From Proteobacteria bacterium ST_bin11 (lineage in GTDB: Bacteria > Pseudomonadota > Gammaproteobacteria > Methylococcales > Methylomonadaceae): a stretch of 64,000 bases of DNA. A program made the translations under genes and the position numbers. The DNA is taken from positions 62,001 to 126,000 of the forward strand of contig MSXO01000005.1 of assembly GCA_002083615.1 (NCBI GenBank), read 5' to 3'. Under the pieces are notes generated by a model. It had not been told where the DNA came from. It worked only from the letters and a program-made list of their open reading frames with translations, and made no database searches. This document shows positions 1 through 9,019 of this stretch, piece after piece. Position 1 is the first letter of the stretch; each line of letters opens with the position of its first letter.

Positions 1-51
1 CGAGGATTAAACAAGTCGATTAGCCGAACCCCTGTTTGTATGAGACTAAAG

Positions 52-246
52 ATGAAAAGTAATATTGGAAAACCAGATCGACTGTTGAGGTTAGCTTTAG
101 CTGTGTTTCTTTTGGTCTATGCCTATCAGGAAGCGAGCTGGGTCGCGTTTGGCTTTTCAATATTCACTTTTTATGAAAGCTGGGTAGGTTGGTGTGCCTT
201 CTACCAACTCATAGGAAGGAATAGCTGCCCCTTATCCAGAGATTGA
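52..246 (+). CDS. DUF2892 family small membrane protein
   Basis: This 64-residue protein matches the DUF2892 pattern: a short N-terminal MKSNIGKPDRLLR stretch, two hydrophobic segments (roughly residues 13-26 and 29-45), and a C-terminal WCAFYQLIGRNSC motif. Family members are inner-membrane proteins, often the membrane part of rhodanese-like proteins such as YgaP, and have no defined biochemical role on their own. An in-frame ATG at 40 would add four residues. I chose 52 because family members normally begin right before the K-x-N-x-G motif. The ribosome-binding site is weak for either start. No rhodanese gene is visible beside it, although the left edge hides what lies upstream. Confidence 0.8.
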   Translation: MKSNIGKPDRLLRLALAVFLLVYAYQEASWVAFGFSIFTFYESWVGWCAFYQLIGRNSCPLSRD

Positions 247-722
247 TGCGCGCTACCTCATACATGAGTAGTTGGGCTGAAATAAAAACTGCCTAGTGAA
301 GAGCCTAAAACAGATTGATTCTGATCGGATAAATAACAGAAAATCTCTTATCCAATTTATATCATGCCGATTTAAGTAGTATCCATAAGAAAAATAAATT
401 TAATTTTCCTAGAGATTTCTTGGGATTATCAGTTGTGATCATCGCGCCGCAGAAGGTGTATTGAGGTTTAATTTTAGCAGGGGAAGTAGCTCCCGGATTC
501 TTCGTCAAACCCTATTTAGTTGATTGCTGAATAATGTATGAGCAATTTCCTGTACCCACGGCGGTTAGGTTTCTTACCTTGAGACTATCAATCTTAGTTT
601 GCATTTATTCTAAGCGTTTTAAGGCTTTTCTTTTTCTATGCTGATTATTCAGCATCAAACCTATTCTCGGTAATCCTTTATGGTAAAGTAATGTTTCTAT
701 TAACCATTATCACAAAACATAC
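247..722. other. AT-rich intergenic region with two small inverted repeats
   Basis: No plausible gene is seen in these 476 bases. The region is AT-rich and precedes the H-NS-family gene. It contains a perfect 7-bp inverted repeat with a TTAT loop at 638-655 (ATGCTGA/TCAGCAT) and a 6-bp repeat at 523-546 (ATTGCT/AGCAAT). Neither has a T-tract typical of a terminator. They may be regulatory, for example autoregulation of the nucleoid protein, but this is a guess. Confidence 0.4.
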
Positions 723-1043
723 ATGATTGATCTCGACACCAGAAGTCCAGAGGAACTAACTGCCATAATTGTCCAAGCACAAGCTGAATTAGCGGCAAAG
801 CAACACAGCAAACGTAAAGACACCATAGCCAAGATAAAGGAGCTCGCAGTATCTATCGGAGTGACAGTGGAAATTCACGACCTTGATAAAAAGGTGGCTA
901 AGCGTTCAGCGTCATCAGTATCGGCAAAATATCGTAATCCAAATGGTCCAGAAACTTGGACCGGTCGGGGTCTGGCGCCCAAATGGATGAAAGCCTTACT
1001 AGAAGAGGGACGAAATAAAGCGGAATTTCTGATTCAAAGCTAA
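723..1043 (+). CDS. H-NS family nucleoid-associated protein
   Basis: This 106-residue protein has the two-part layout of short H-NS/MvaT-like proteins. The N-terminal helical oligomerisation region spans about 1-60. The C-terminal DNA-binding domain carries the TWTGRGLAPKW core, around residues 78-88, equivalent to the AT-hook-like TWTGxGRxP motif that inserts into the minor groove of AT-rich DNA. The family silences horizontally acquired, AT-rich genes. The C-terminal EEGRNKAEFLI ending is typical of proteobacterial H-NS paralogues. No good Shine-Dalgarno precedes the ATG, but no alternative start lies nearby. The gene stands alone, with an AT-rich leader that it could bind itself. Confidence 0.9.
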   Translation: MIDLDTRSPEELTAIIVQAQAELAAKQHSKRKDTIAKIKELAVSIGVTVEIHDLDKKVAKRSASSVSAKYRNPNGPETWTGRGLAPKWMKALLEEGRNKAEFLIQS

Positions 1044-1196
1044 AACTAAAAGCTATTGGGTGAAGCCGTTGTTTTTCCGAGGCAAGTCCACGCTTACCAA
1101 GCAGCTATCGACTGAAACTGCGGCTAACTGGGGTTAGATGCCGCCCGGTTTCATCATGATTGCAACAGAATTCAATTTAGCCTTTAGGAATCGACA

Positions 1197-1607
1197 ATGA
1201 CGGAACCCAGTCCGAACGAAATGATGGCTGCCTATGCGGCAAATGCAGTAAATTTCGCGGTCAGTAATTTTGGCATAGCGCTAGACTTTTCAATTGCCAG
1301 CATAGAACAAGTGGAGGTTATAGCTAACCGACTGTTTCATACCCGACCCAAAGGGTTTATTGCGAAGCTTTTTCGCAAGGAGCCATCCGAAAGCGACGTC
1401 CAAAATGTTTGTAAAATGCTTGGGGGGTATATAGGCGAGGTCTACCGTCGGAACAAGGGTGGGGAATGGCAGATCAATCATGACCACCAAGCTATCGGCT
1501 TGTTGGATGGTGAAACATGGATTTTCCCTCTTGCCAAAGTACTCAAGCGCATCACTAACGGAAAAAAAGATGACTTGAAATTGTATTTTGCCGAAATCCT
1601 TGAATAG
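1197..1607 (+). CDS. Conserved hypothetical protein, possibly DUF3806-like
   Basis: A 136-residue soluble protein with no signal peptide or membrane segment. A clear ribosome-binding site (AGGA, 7 nt spacing) precedes the ATG. The N-terminal half (AANAVNFAVSNFGIALDFSIASIEQVE) and the middle GGYIGEVYRRNKGGEW resemble small bacterial proteins annotated as DUF3806 or similar that place a GxYxGEVxRxxxGGxW motif before a beta-rich tail. I cannot assign a function. An overlapping minus-strand reading (1290-1625) is judged a shadow, because this frame has the better start signal and family-like motif. Confidence 0.6.
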   Translation: MTEPSPNEMMAAYAANAVNFAVSNFGIALDFSIASIEQVEVIANRLFHTRPKGFIAKLFRKEPSESDVQNVCKMLGGYIGEVYRRNKGGEWQINHDHQAIGLLDGETWIFPLAKVLKRITNGKKDDLKLYFAEILE

Positions 1608-1819
1608 CAAAAAGTTTCTTCGCACTAAAATTTCGCTGAATAGTACGCCTTGGCTTTGAGCAGTAATTGTCTTTTGCTTTTTATTATTTCATCAAGCTCG
1701 ACTGTTGGGTGCAGCTTCGCGGGGTAACGATCTAATCTCCGTAGTTGAGAATTTCTATGATCCAGCGGAATGTCCGAGATTCAGCTAACACATTGGCGTT
1801 ATCAACACCTTATATCCCG

Positions 1820-1855
1820 GCCCTAAGAGTGGGTCGCAAGCAACACTCCTAGGGC
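1820..1855. terminator. Inverted repeat downstream of the formate dehydrogenase operon
   Basis: A 12-bp inverted repeat with one mismatch and a 12-nt loop (GCCCTAAGAGTG / CACTCCTAGGGC) lies 43 bases past the fdsD stop on the minus strand. There is no T-run, so it is not a textbook intrinsic terminator. It could be an end-of-operon structure that stabilises mRNA or helps termination. Confidence 0.4.
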
Positions 1856-1897
1856 TGGTGAAATGTGATTGTTTGTAACAACCCGCTATAAGGTGAT

Positions 1898-2200
1898 TCA
1901 AGCTTGCGGCGGTCCGTAGTAACCCTTTTTCTCCGCGCCAGTTTCTATCAATGCCTTGGCGCCAGTAACCACATAATCGTGCAAGCTTTTGCCGCCTTCC
2001 TCATTGATGTAATCCAAAAGGGCTTTGCGCATCCTTGGGTCCCAATAGGTGCGGAGATGATTGCGAACCCCTTCTATACGCCGAACCGGTGGGTAAGGCG
2101 CGAAAAAATCGCCGATCTGATTGGCCATAGCTATTAGCCTATCCATGTCCATTACAGTGTCATCTGCCGCGCCGGTATGCGGGTGAACAGTTGTACTCAT
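1898..2200 (-). CDS. fdsD: NAD-linked formate dehydrogenase, delta subunit
   Basis: This 100-residue protein matches the FdsD/delta subunit of soluble molybdenum formate dehydrogenases. It has the DRLIAMANQIGDFFAPYP block, followed by a VRNHLRTYWDPRMR motif and a C-terminal GAKALIE region. The delta subunit is small and thought to help assembly or stability of the NAD-dependent enzyme rather than catalysis. The start codon overlaps the stop of the catalytic-subunit gene by 4 nt (ATGA), which indicates translational coupling as the last gene of the operon. A hairpin lies downstream. Confidence 0.93.
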   Translation of the reverse strand: MSTTVHPHTGAADDTVMDMDRLIAMANQIGDFFAPYPPVRRIEGVRNHLRTYWDPRMRKALLDYINEEGGKSLHDYVVTGAKALIETGAEKKGYYGPPQA

Positions 2201-4338
2201 GCGGTGGTCTCCTCGAGGACTTCAAGCTTGCGGGACGATACTGCTTCAGCGTCAACGGCGGCCTTAACAACTTCGACGGCGGTAACTTTGTATTCCGGGC
2301 AGTTGGTGGCCCAGTCGGATAAGTCGGACGTCAAAACGTTGGCCTTGGACTTGGCATGATGGAAGGTGGTGTAAACAATGCCCGGATTTACGCGTTTCGA
2401 CAGCTTGGCTTTTAGCTGGGTGGTGCCAAAGCGGCTGCTGATGTTTAGCCAATCACCGTCATGAATACCGCGCACATGGGCGTCTTCCGCATTAATCTCC
2501 AAGACATCTTCAGGATGCCACATGGAGTTCGCGGTGCGCCGGGTTTGTGTGCCCACATTGTATTGGCTTAGGATCCGACCGGTGGTTAGTAACAAGGGAT
2601 ACCGGTCATTGGTGCGCTCGATGGTGGGCACGTATTCCGTCAACATAAAGGTGCCACGCCCGTTAGCGCGCGGAAATTTAACGGTGTGCAAGACTTCGGT
2701 GCCTTCAGGCGCATTTTCATCACAAGGCCATTGCGCGGAGCCGATACGATCCAGCAATTCAAAACTCATTCCCTTGTAAGCCGGAGACAAACGGGCAATT
2801 TCATCCAGAATTTCCCCTGCATTGTTGTAATGCGCCGGATAGCCCATCGCATTCATCAGCTTGACGACAATTTCCCAATCTTGGTAACCGGCCAGCGGCT
2901 CGACCACTTTGCGCACCCGGTTAACACGCCGTTCCGCGCTGGTGAAGCTGCCTTCTTTTTCCAGGGAAGACGAACCCGGCAATAAAACATGCGCGTATTT
3001 TGCGGTTTCGTTCAGGAATATGTCCTGTAGAACGACACACTCCATACTCTTCATGGCGGCTATCACGTGGTGCTGATTCGGATCGCTTTGCACCGGATCT
3101 TCACCCATGATGAACATGCCACGAAAATGTCCGCTCAGCGCGGCATCAAACATATTTGGCAAGCGCAGGCCAGGCTCGTCGTCCAATGGCACGCCCCAGT
3201 CACCCTCAAAAGATGAGCGAACCTCTGGGTCGGTCACGAAGCGATACCCGCTGAAAACGTGCGGCCAACTGCCAAGGCAGCTTCCACCCTGCACGTTGCC
3301 TTGTCCACGCAGTGGGTTAACGCCGACGCCTTCACGGCCTAACATGCCGCAAGCCAGCGCCAGATTGCCGAGACACATCACACCGGTTGAACCTTGCGAG
3401 TGCTCAGTGACGCCAAGACCATAATAAATCGCGCTGTTCGGGCCGCCGGCGTAAATACGGGCGACTTGCCGAATCGCTTCAGGATCAATACCGGCTTGCG
3501 GACCGATAACTTCAGGCGCATACCGGTCACTGCCGACCAGGCCCATCCAAACTTCAAACTCTTCCCATTCGCAGCGCGCCCTTATGAATTGTTCGTTGTA
3601 CAATTTTTCGCGGACGATTACATGCGAAATACTGTCCAATACCGCGACGTTAGTGCCGGGACGCAAGGCCAAATGCAGCGTGGCTTTGCAGTGAGCCGAA
3701 TCCACGGTCTCGGTACGGCGCGGATCAATGACGATCAGCTTTGCGCCTTCGCGGATGCGGCGCTTCATCAAGGAACCGAAAACCGGATGGCCTTCGGTCG
3801 GGTTGGCGCCAACCACCATAATGACATTGGCTTGCAGGATGGAATCGAAATGCTGGCTTGCCGCCCCCCAACCGACAGTCGCGGACATACCAAATTGGGT
3901 CGGTGAATGGCAGATACGCGCGCAATTGTCGATATTGTTGTTGCCCATAACCGCACGAACTAATTTTTGTACCAAAAAGATTTCTTCATTGGTACAACGT
4001 GAACTGGACACTGCGCCGATGGATTTTTTGCCGTGTTTATCCTGTATGCGCTTGAATTCACTGGCTGCATAGCTGATGGCTTCATCCCAACTGACTTCCT
4101 GCCAGGGATCCTCGATGGATTTGCGGATAAGCGGATTGCGGATGCGATCAGGGTGATTGTAATAATCATAGGCAAAACGGCCTTTCACACAACTGTGGCC
4201 GTGATTGGCTTTTCCTTCTTTCCAGGGAATCATCCGGACGATCTTATCTTGGTAAGTTTCGGCCTTAAAGCTGCAGCCTACGCCGCAATAGGCGCAGGTA
4301 GTAACCACACTGCGATCGGGTTTGATTGGATTAGCCAC
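2197..4338 (-). CDS. fdsA: Formate dehydrogenase, molybdopterin catalytic (alpha) subunit, separate from its Fe-S module
   Basis: This 713-residue molybdopterin oxidoreductase oxidises formate to CO2, the last step of methane and methanol oxidation. Cys15, Cys18, Cys22 and Cys50 (CAYCGVGC plus a later Cys) bind a [4Fe-4S] cluster. Cys143-His144 in the NCARICHSP context is the Mo/W ligand and catalytic His, at nearly the same place as Sec140-His141 in E. coli FdhF. The C-terminal molybdopterin-dinucleotide-binding domain follows from about residue 590. I chose the GTG at 4338 because a strong GGAGG lies 8 nt upstream and the open frame further upstream is the other gene read in another frame. 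The GTG overlaps the upstream stop by 8 nt. In FdsA-type enzymes this domain is usually fused to the Fe-S module; here it is split. Confidence 0.93.
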   Translation of the reverse strand: MANPIKPDRSVVTTCAYCGVGCSFKAETYQDKIVRMIPWKEGKANHGHSCVKGRFAYDYYNHPDRIRNPLIRKSIEDPWQEVSWDEAISYAASEFKRIQDKHGKKSIGAVSSSRCTNEEIFLVQKLVRAVMGNNNIDNCARICHSPTQFGMSATVGWGAASQHFDSILQANVIMVVGANPTEGHPVFGSLMKRRIREGAKLIVIDPRRTETVDSAHCKATLHLALRPGTNVAVLDSISHVIVREKLYNEQFIRARCEWEEFEVWMGLVGSDRYAPEVIGPQAGIDPEAIRQVARIYAGGPNSAIYYGLGVTEHSQGSTGVMCLGNLALACGMLGREGVGVNPLRGQGNVQGGSCLGSWPHVFSGYRFVTDPEVRSSFEGDWGVPLDDEPGLRLPNMFDAALSGHFRGMFIMGEDPVQSDPNQHHVIAAMKSMECVVLQDIFLNETAKYAHVLLPGSSSLEKEGSFTSAERRVNRVRKVVEPLAGYQDWEIVVKLMNAMGYPAHYNNAGEILDEIARLSPAYKGMSFELLDRIGSAQWPCDENAPEGTEVLHTVKFPRANGRGTFMLTEYVPTIERTNDRYPLLLTTGRILSQYNVGTQTRRTANSMWHPEDVLEINAEDAHVRGIHDGDWLNISSRFGTTQLKAKLSKRVNPGIVYTTFHHAKSKANVLTSDLSDWATNCPEYKVTAVEVVKAAVDAEAVSSRKLEVLEETTA

Positions 4339-5047
4339 GTTGGTAACCTCCTTCAAATAGGCTTTTTTCGACGAGGGCCTGCGTTGGGCAAGTTTGCACG
4401 CAAGCACCACAACTGACGCATTCTGATTCAAAAAAGGAATGGTTTGGCCCTGCGGCCACTTCGGATTCAAAGCCCCTCGCCGAAATCGTCAAGGCAAATG
4501 TACCTTGGATTTCCTCGCATGCGCGAACGCAACGGCTGCAAACGATACACTTGGCTGGATCGAACAGGAAATAGGGGTTGGATTCATCAACCGGAGCATC
4601 CTGGTGGTTATCGCCTTTCTCATACGGGTGGGTATTAACGCCGCATTGATGCAAGGTGCTATGAAATTCGCTCCATCCACCTTCTATGTCCTGTTCTGGA
4701 AAGTCCGAAAGGTAAAGTTCCAGCACCCCTTTGCGCAATGCTTGAAGTTTATCGGACTGGGTTGTCACCGCCATACCTTCTTCGACTAAGGTGGTACAAC
4801 TGGCCGGATAGCCACGCCGTCCTTCGATTTCGACCAAACATACCCGGCAACTGCCGAAAGGCTCTAAGGTGTCAGTGGCGCATAATTTGGGTACATTCTT
4901 GCTGGCCTTCGCCGCAGCCAGCATGATTGAACTTCCCGAAGGCACTTTAACCTGCACACCATCCACCGTTATCGTGACCTCAGCCCCGTTTCTCGGCGGG
5001 GTACCGAAATCAATATTTTCGCGTAGGTCGCGTAATTCAGCCCACAT
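4331..5047 (-). CDS. Formate dehydrogenase iron-sulfur subunit (HoxU/NuoG N-terminal-like)
   Basis: A 238-residue iron-sulfur protein. An N-terminal [2Fe-2S] ferredoxin domain (about 15-90) has the CATDTLEPFGSCRVC pattern and a later Cys. A His/Cys region (HSTLHQCGVNTH) follows. Two [4Fe-4S] motifs come next, CIVCSRCVRAC and CVSCGACVQTCP. The layout equals the N-terminal third of FdsA or NuoG and the HoxU diaphorase subunit, so it should wire electrons between the molybdenum site and an NADH-diaphorase module. I chose the ATG at 5047, which has GGAG 8 nt upstream; an upstream in-frame start at 5128 lacks such support. The gene is first in a three-gene operon, and the flavin and NAD-binding subunits are not adjacent. 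Confidence 0.9.
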   Translation of the reverse strand: MWAELRDLRENIDFGTPPRNGAEVTITVDGVQVKVPSGSSIMLAAAKASKNVPKLCATDTLEPFGSCRVCLVEIEGRRGYPASCTTLVEEGMAVTTQSDKLQALRKGVLELYLSDFPEQDIEGGWSEFHSTLHQCGVNTHPYEKGDNHQDAPVDESNPYFLFDPAKCIVCSRCVRACEEIQGTFALTISARGFESEVAAGPNHSFFESECVSCGACVQTCPTQALVEKSLFEGGYQRG

Positions 5048-5598
5048 ATCGACTACTCCGTACTTATAAACTTTAAAGGAATTGCAAAATCCGCTAACGC
5101 GAGCGGAACGAGTGGCTGTCACCGCCAAAAATAAAAATGAGCCTGTTCAAAAGTGATAGAGTCGAATCGTCGAAAACCCCAAGAATCACCAGTAAATTAA
5201 CAGGTTACAAGAGACTTTAGCACAAGCGTGACTGAACATCCAAAGTTCGTTGATTCCCCGATTCGCGGACCAATTGGGCCCACTGCCGACGAAACATTTA
5301 GAACGAATGGCAACTTTGACTACGGTGCGCGTTGATGAATTGTTTTTTTGCACTTCCCGTTTTCTAGTCCGACCGGCTACCTTATTTTATGGCTGAGGAT
5401 TTTGGCGTGATTGACTAGCCAGTCAGGATAAACCAGATCATGAATGACTAGCTGAGTGAGCAAACGATAGCGGCGTTGCCTCAGATTAGACATTTTAACC
5501 CATAAGGTTGGGAAAGCTACTAGCCTGTAGCTGATAGGACTCAATGGAAATAGAGTTATCAGGAGGCTAGCGCTCATAAAGTAATCTAAAACGACAAT
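5048..5598. other. Intergenic region upstream of the formate dehydrogenase operon
   Basis: Some 550 bases hold the promoter region of the formate dehydrogenase operon (minus strand) and the 3' side of the exported-protein gene, whose stop is at 5599. A 66-codon minus-strand frame at 5377-5577 has no recognisable motif and is not called as a gene. I could not pick out a convincing -35/-10 or -24/-12 pair. Confidence 0.4.
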
Positions 5599-6483
5599 TT
5601 AACTTAAATCTTGCTTGAGAAAAAATCTAAACATCCGCCAAACCATACCGACCCCCATTAGACTTAATAAACTGTATACAAAGTTTTTTATTGTCAAGTG
5701 ACTCAAAAATAATTGGATGCGTCCCGTGTCCACCCCTTCATTTCTAACGAAATTCTCCTGAGAAAAATCAAGTACAACTTTGGAATTTCCGCCTTTATTG
5801 GCACCTTTATTTTCGCCACTAATCGCGCCGAAAGGTTCCTGCATCCTACCTAAACTATCACTGAAAAAGATCATGGCACTGAGTTGCTGGTCAACTCCTA
5901 TAAATTGATGTAACTTTCCTAAAAAATCACTCCCGCTCAAATCATACCCGACCATGCTAGCATATATCTTGTCGTCTAAATCCTTAATACCTGCATACGT
6001 CCAGGCTAACTTACTATATACTCCCTCTCCTAAACCATCGCGTACCTCGTCTAAGATACTTTTATAAGAGAATAAGTCATCGGAATCACCATACGCTTTC
6101 ATATCCCCTGCTGAATTAGTCAGGGAAAACTCTTGCGTGCCAAAAGAAAACTGGGCTGGTTTATCGGCATTTTCCTTCCTTTGAAACATCGGACGTGAAA
6201 CTGAAGAAATATCGACCACTGATTCACTCGAAGATGAGTTGTCCTCAACATGAACTGCCCCCTGCTCATTTTCATGAGTTTTGTCACTATCTTTTTTATT
6301 ATCAATGGTACCTGAAACATCTTTAGGAATGCCCGTAGTCGAATGAAGCTTTTCTTTTACACCTTCGGCCTTCTCCTTATCCAAAACAGACTCAGTCTGG
6401 ATACCCGTTGCAAACGAATATTTTACAGATAGGCTCAAAAATAATACCACTGCAAATGCGGATGAAAAACTCCTAAATGTCAT
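5599..6483 (-). CDS. Exported hypothetical protein with C-terminal membrane anchor
   Basis: A 294-residue protein I do not recognise. It has a clear Sec signal peptide (about 1-26, ending SFATG). A charged low-complexity region of about 60-100 residues, rich in Lys, Asp, Glu and Ser, comes next. A globular middle part follows (about 120-240). At the end is a hydrophobic helix (about 264-282) followed by basic residues. That tail resembles a membrane anchor or a sorting-type C-terminus, but there is no PEP motif, so it is not a standard PEP-CTERM protein. It follows the VanZ-repeat gene by about 150 nt on the same strand and may be the last gene of that unit. A short inverted repeat (CCTAAA/TTTAGG, 6498-6515) lies just before the start. 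Confidence 0.7.
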   Translation of the reverse strand: MTFRSFSSAFAVVLFLSLSVKYSFATGIQTESVLDKEKAEGVKEKLHSTTGIPKDVSGTIDNKKDSDKTHENEQGAVHVEDNSSSSESVVDISSVSRPMFQRKENADKPAQFSFGTQEFSLTNSAGDMKAYGDSDDLFSYKSILDEVRDGLGEGVYSKLAWTYAGIKDLDDKIYASMVGYDLSGSDFLGKLHQFIGVDQQLSAMIFFSDSLGRMQEPFGAISGENKGANKGGNSKVVLDFSQENFVRNEGVDTGRIQLFLSHLTIKNFVYSLLSLMGVGMVWRMFRFFLKQDLS

Positions 6484-6634
6484 GCGAGAACACCCAGCCT
6501 AAAAGAACATTTAGGTAAAAACATAAAAATCAAAAAATATTTCATATAATTAAATTCATCGAAATCGAAAGCCTCAGTCACACCGTAGGTAAAACAAAAA
6601 ACCGACCATATATTCCAATACTTACCAAAAATTG

Positions 6635-9007
6635 TTATACATCACGAGTTCTTAACCGGACCGAATTACTAAAGACGAAAAACACCGGATTTTGAGTCAA
6701 AAAAAACAACGACACCAAACCAAGGTGCATTATAAAGAAACGCATCCGCAATGCATCACCAGTAATAAAATTACTTCTGTCAGTACTTAATAAAAACTGC
6801 AAAGCAGAAAACACAGTATCATATTTAACAATAAACTGTTCTGTTCCCCAATTTAACAATTGATATCCTAAGGGAAAAGAAATTATGAACACGATACTTA
6901 TCATAACAATGCGGCGCCCCCCCCTAAAGACTGTTAAAAATGAAATTGAAGAACCAAGCCAACAAAACAAGAAAAGATAAATACCAAGACAAACAATAGA
7001 GAGCGAATAACCGTTATCACTCATTAACTCCGTTAAATTATCCGTGGCAGCTTGAATCACCACAACCCAATACCCGAAAGGCAACAACAATAGAGCCCAA
7101 AAAACACCTAGGATAAAAAGTCGCATCATTTCCCTGGTTGAAACGAAGCATAAAAGAGCTAAATGAGCAGCGGATAACGTAGTTAAAGAATAAATTCCAA
7201 ACAAGGCAAAAAACCGAAATGCCAGCTCTAGCTCATTGTGGATCATCAAAATTGGCGACCCCAACACATCATGTATACTCTCCAAAGGAACGATAGCTCT
7301 TACCAATACCCAGGCAATCAGCGAATGTACGACCAAAAAACGAACATAAAAAAAACCTTCTAATATATCTTTTTTCAGCATATGAATCAGAGAGAATATC
7401 GGATACGCAAAACACCAATAAATCAATACTGTTACACCCAAAGCGCTGCTAACCGGGTGCTCTTTTGAAAATAACTCTCGTAGATTGTAGGGCACAGCTT
7501 CAGAACTACTGATAAATACTAGGACTCCGAAAGTTATAAAAACGGATACAAGAGCAAGAAAACCTTGGATACTTCTATCAGCCTGACCTTTCCTGCCGTT
7601 TAAGTCACTTTGCAATACCGAATCTTCAGAAAACTTAGATTTAAATCGAGGATCAGCCAAAAAAATATCGTCTGCATGATTAGCTTCAAACTCCTGTGAC
7701 CCGGTGAACTTTAACTGCTTGGTTAACAGATAACCAAGACAACCTCCAAAAACTTCCAAAATAACATCGGTAATATCCGCATTTTTATTCGGCAGAAATA
7801 ATTGAAAAATCTCGACACCGAAAGCAGTCATTGTTAACGTAGCTAAGACAATAAAACCTACTTGCCTGCGACTATTTAAAGAACTGAAAACATAAGCACT
7901 TACCACCCCAAAAGGCATAAAAAACATGACCTTGTGAAAAAATTCAGTAACCGCCCTGTACTCCGTACCGTAATAGTATGCGTAAAACGGAACTCTAAAA
8001 AATTTATCACTCCATGCTGATAAGCGTAAATAACTCCATTCAAAGTTGTACGGATACAAAAAAACAAAGCAGACAACTAAAATCCACAACAAATATGCTA
8101 AACAGGCAATCAATTTACTGGAATTTTTATAGCCATTCAAACCCTTAGCGCCTCCAGCCAAAGCAAACTTATTTGAACTCAATCCGATAAGCTTTAAACC
8201 AAAAACGCCACCAAAAAACGCAAGAAAAATGTCGGTAACATCAGTAACTCGACTGTATACAAATAGTTGAAACAATTCAATTATCGCGGCTGACAACAAC
8301 ACTCGTCTTAATAACTCATTTTTACTCATTGGCTTAATTTGTAACCAAAGCCAAGGTATAGGAAGCCATAATATGACGTCAGCCAAACAGTCATATATAT
8401 CTCGAAATAAATCCCCCTTTAACCCAGAGAATGGCAGTAATATCACTCGACCCTCACGCCATTTATGATAAAATTCAACCGGACTTAACGTTAGATCAAG
8501 TGGCATCACACTATAAAAAAACATACACCCTAGATAGAACTGCAAATACGGCACCGAATTTGTTTTATTTTTTTGCCAACCGTCTATCCAAGTGATAAAT
8601 TTTTTACCAAAAATCCACCAAGCCAAAGTACCTATCAAAGCACCCAAACTTTCGGCTAATATGTCGTTTAATGATACTGTTCTAGGAGGAAAAAATAACT
8701 GCGTAAACTCGATAGCCGAGCAAAGTAAAAAACTGGCTAGTAATACGAAGACTGACGATAAAAACCTGCCAACAACTTGCTTTTGAAGAGAAATGACGCC
8801 TAGCCAAAGAAATGCAAGCGGTATAAACAACAGAATATTGGCAACCCAATCTGCTCTTGAAGCAATTCCTAAAGTTAAATATTCGATATTCTGAAAACGA
8901 TGCCAAGCTTCGGTTAGCGGCATACTATTAAATTGCCAAGGCACCAAACTTCCATAAACGACAAAAGTCGCATATAAAATACCAGCAATTAGTAAGTTAT
9001 TTTTCAC
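6635..9007 (-). CDS. Large membrane protein with three VanZ-like repeats
   Basis: A 790-residue polytopic membrane protein. The N-terminal 450 residues contain three copies of the VanZ-like unit. Each has a D- or H-containing loop before a hydrophobic helix (DWVANILLFIPL, DCLADVILWLPI, EFFHKVMFFMPF). Each then has a E-x-F/T-Q-L-F motif followed by a D-I-L/D-I-F/D-V-I helix with one or two glycines. The C-terminal 340 residues add at least six more membrane helices of unknown type. VanZ in enterococci gives low-level teicoplanin resistance, but most homologues have no known role and many sit near polysaccharide genes. The gene looks visibly AT-richer than dusB-purD. It lies 12 nt after the DHH gene, so it is probably in one operon with cysC. 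Confidence 0.85.
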   Translation of the reverse strand: MKNNLLIAGILYATFVVYGSLVPWQFNSMPLTEAWHRFQNIEYLTLGIASRADWVANILLFIPLAFLWLGVISLQKQVVGRFLSSVFVLLASFLLCSAIEFTQLFFPPRTVSLNDILAESLGALIGTLAWWIFGKKFITWIDGWQKNKTNSVPYLQFYLGCMFFYSVMPLDLTLSPVEFYHKWREGRVILLPFSGLKGDLFRDIYDCLADVILWLPIPWLWLQIKPMSKNELLRRVLLSAAIIELFQLFVYSRVTDVTDIFLAFFGGVFGLKLIGLSSNKFALAGGAKGLNGYKNSSKLIACLAYLLWILVVCFVFLYPYNFEWSYLRLSAWSDKFFRVPFYAYYYGTEYRAVTEFFHKVMFFMPFGVVSAYVFSSLNSRRQVGFIVLATLTMTAFGVEIFQLFLPNKNADITDVILEVFGGCLGYLLTKQLKFTGSQEFEANHADDIFLADPRFKSKFSEDSVLQSDLNGRKGQADRSIQGFLALVSVFITFGVLVFISSSEAVPYNLRELFSKEHPVSSALGVTVLIYWCFAYPIFSLIHMLKKDILEGFFYVRFLVVHSLIAWVLVRAIVPLESIHDVLGSPILMIHNELELAFRFFALFGIYSLTTLSAAHLALLCFVSTREMMRLFILGVFWALLLLPFGYWVVVIQAATDNLTELMSDNGYSLSIVCLGIYLFLFCWLGSSISFLTVFRGGRRIVMISIVFIISFPLGYQLLNWGTEQFIVKYDTVFSALQFLLSTDRSNFITGDALRMRFFIMHLGLVSLFFLTQNPVFFVFSNSVRLRTRDV

Positions 9008-9019
9008 AAAAGACTTAGT

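Noticed and set aside
1290..1625. 111-codon minus-strand frame opposite the hypothetical gene at 1197
   Set aside because: The plus-strand frame has a better ribosome-binding site and a family-like motif.
3394..3906. 170-codon plus-strand frame inside fdsA
   Set aside because: It is antisense to a well-conserved catalytic subunit, has no start signal and no recognisable motif; a shadow frame.
5377..5577. 66-codon minus-strand frame upstream of the formate dehydrogenase operon
   Set aside because: It was considered as a transposase remnant, but there are no terminal repeats or catalytic motifs.
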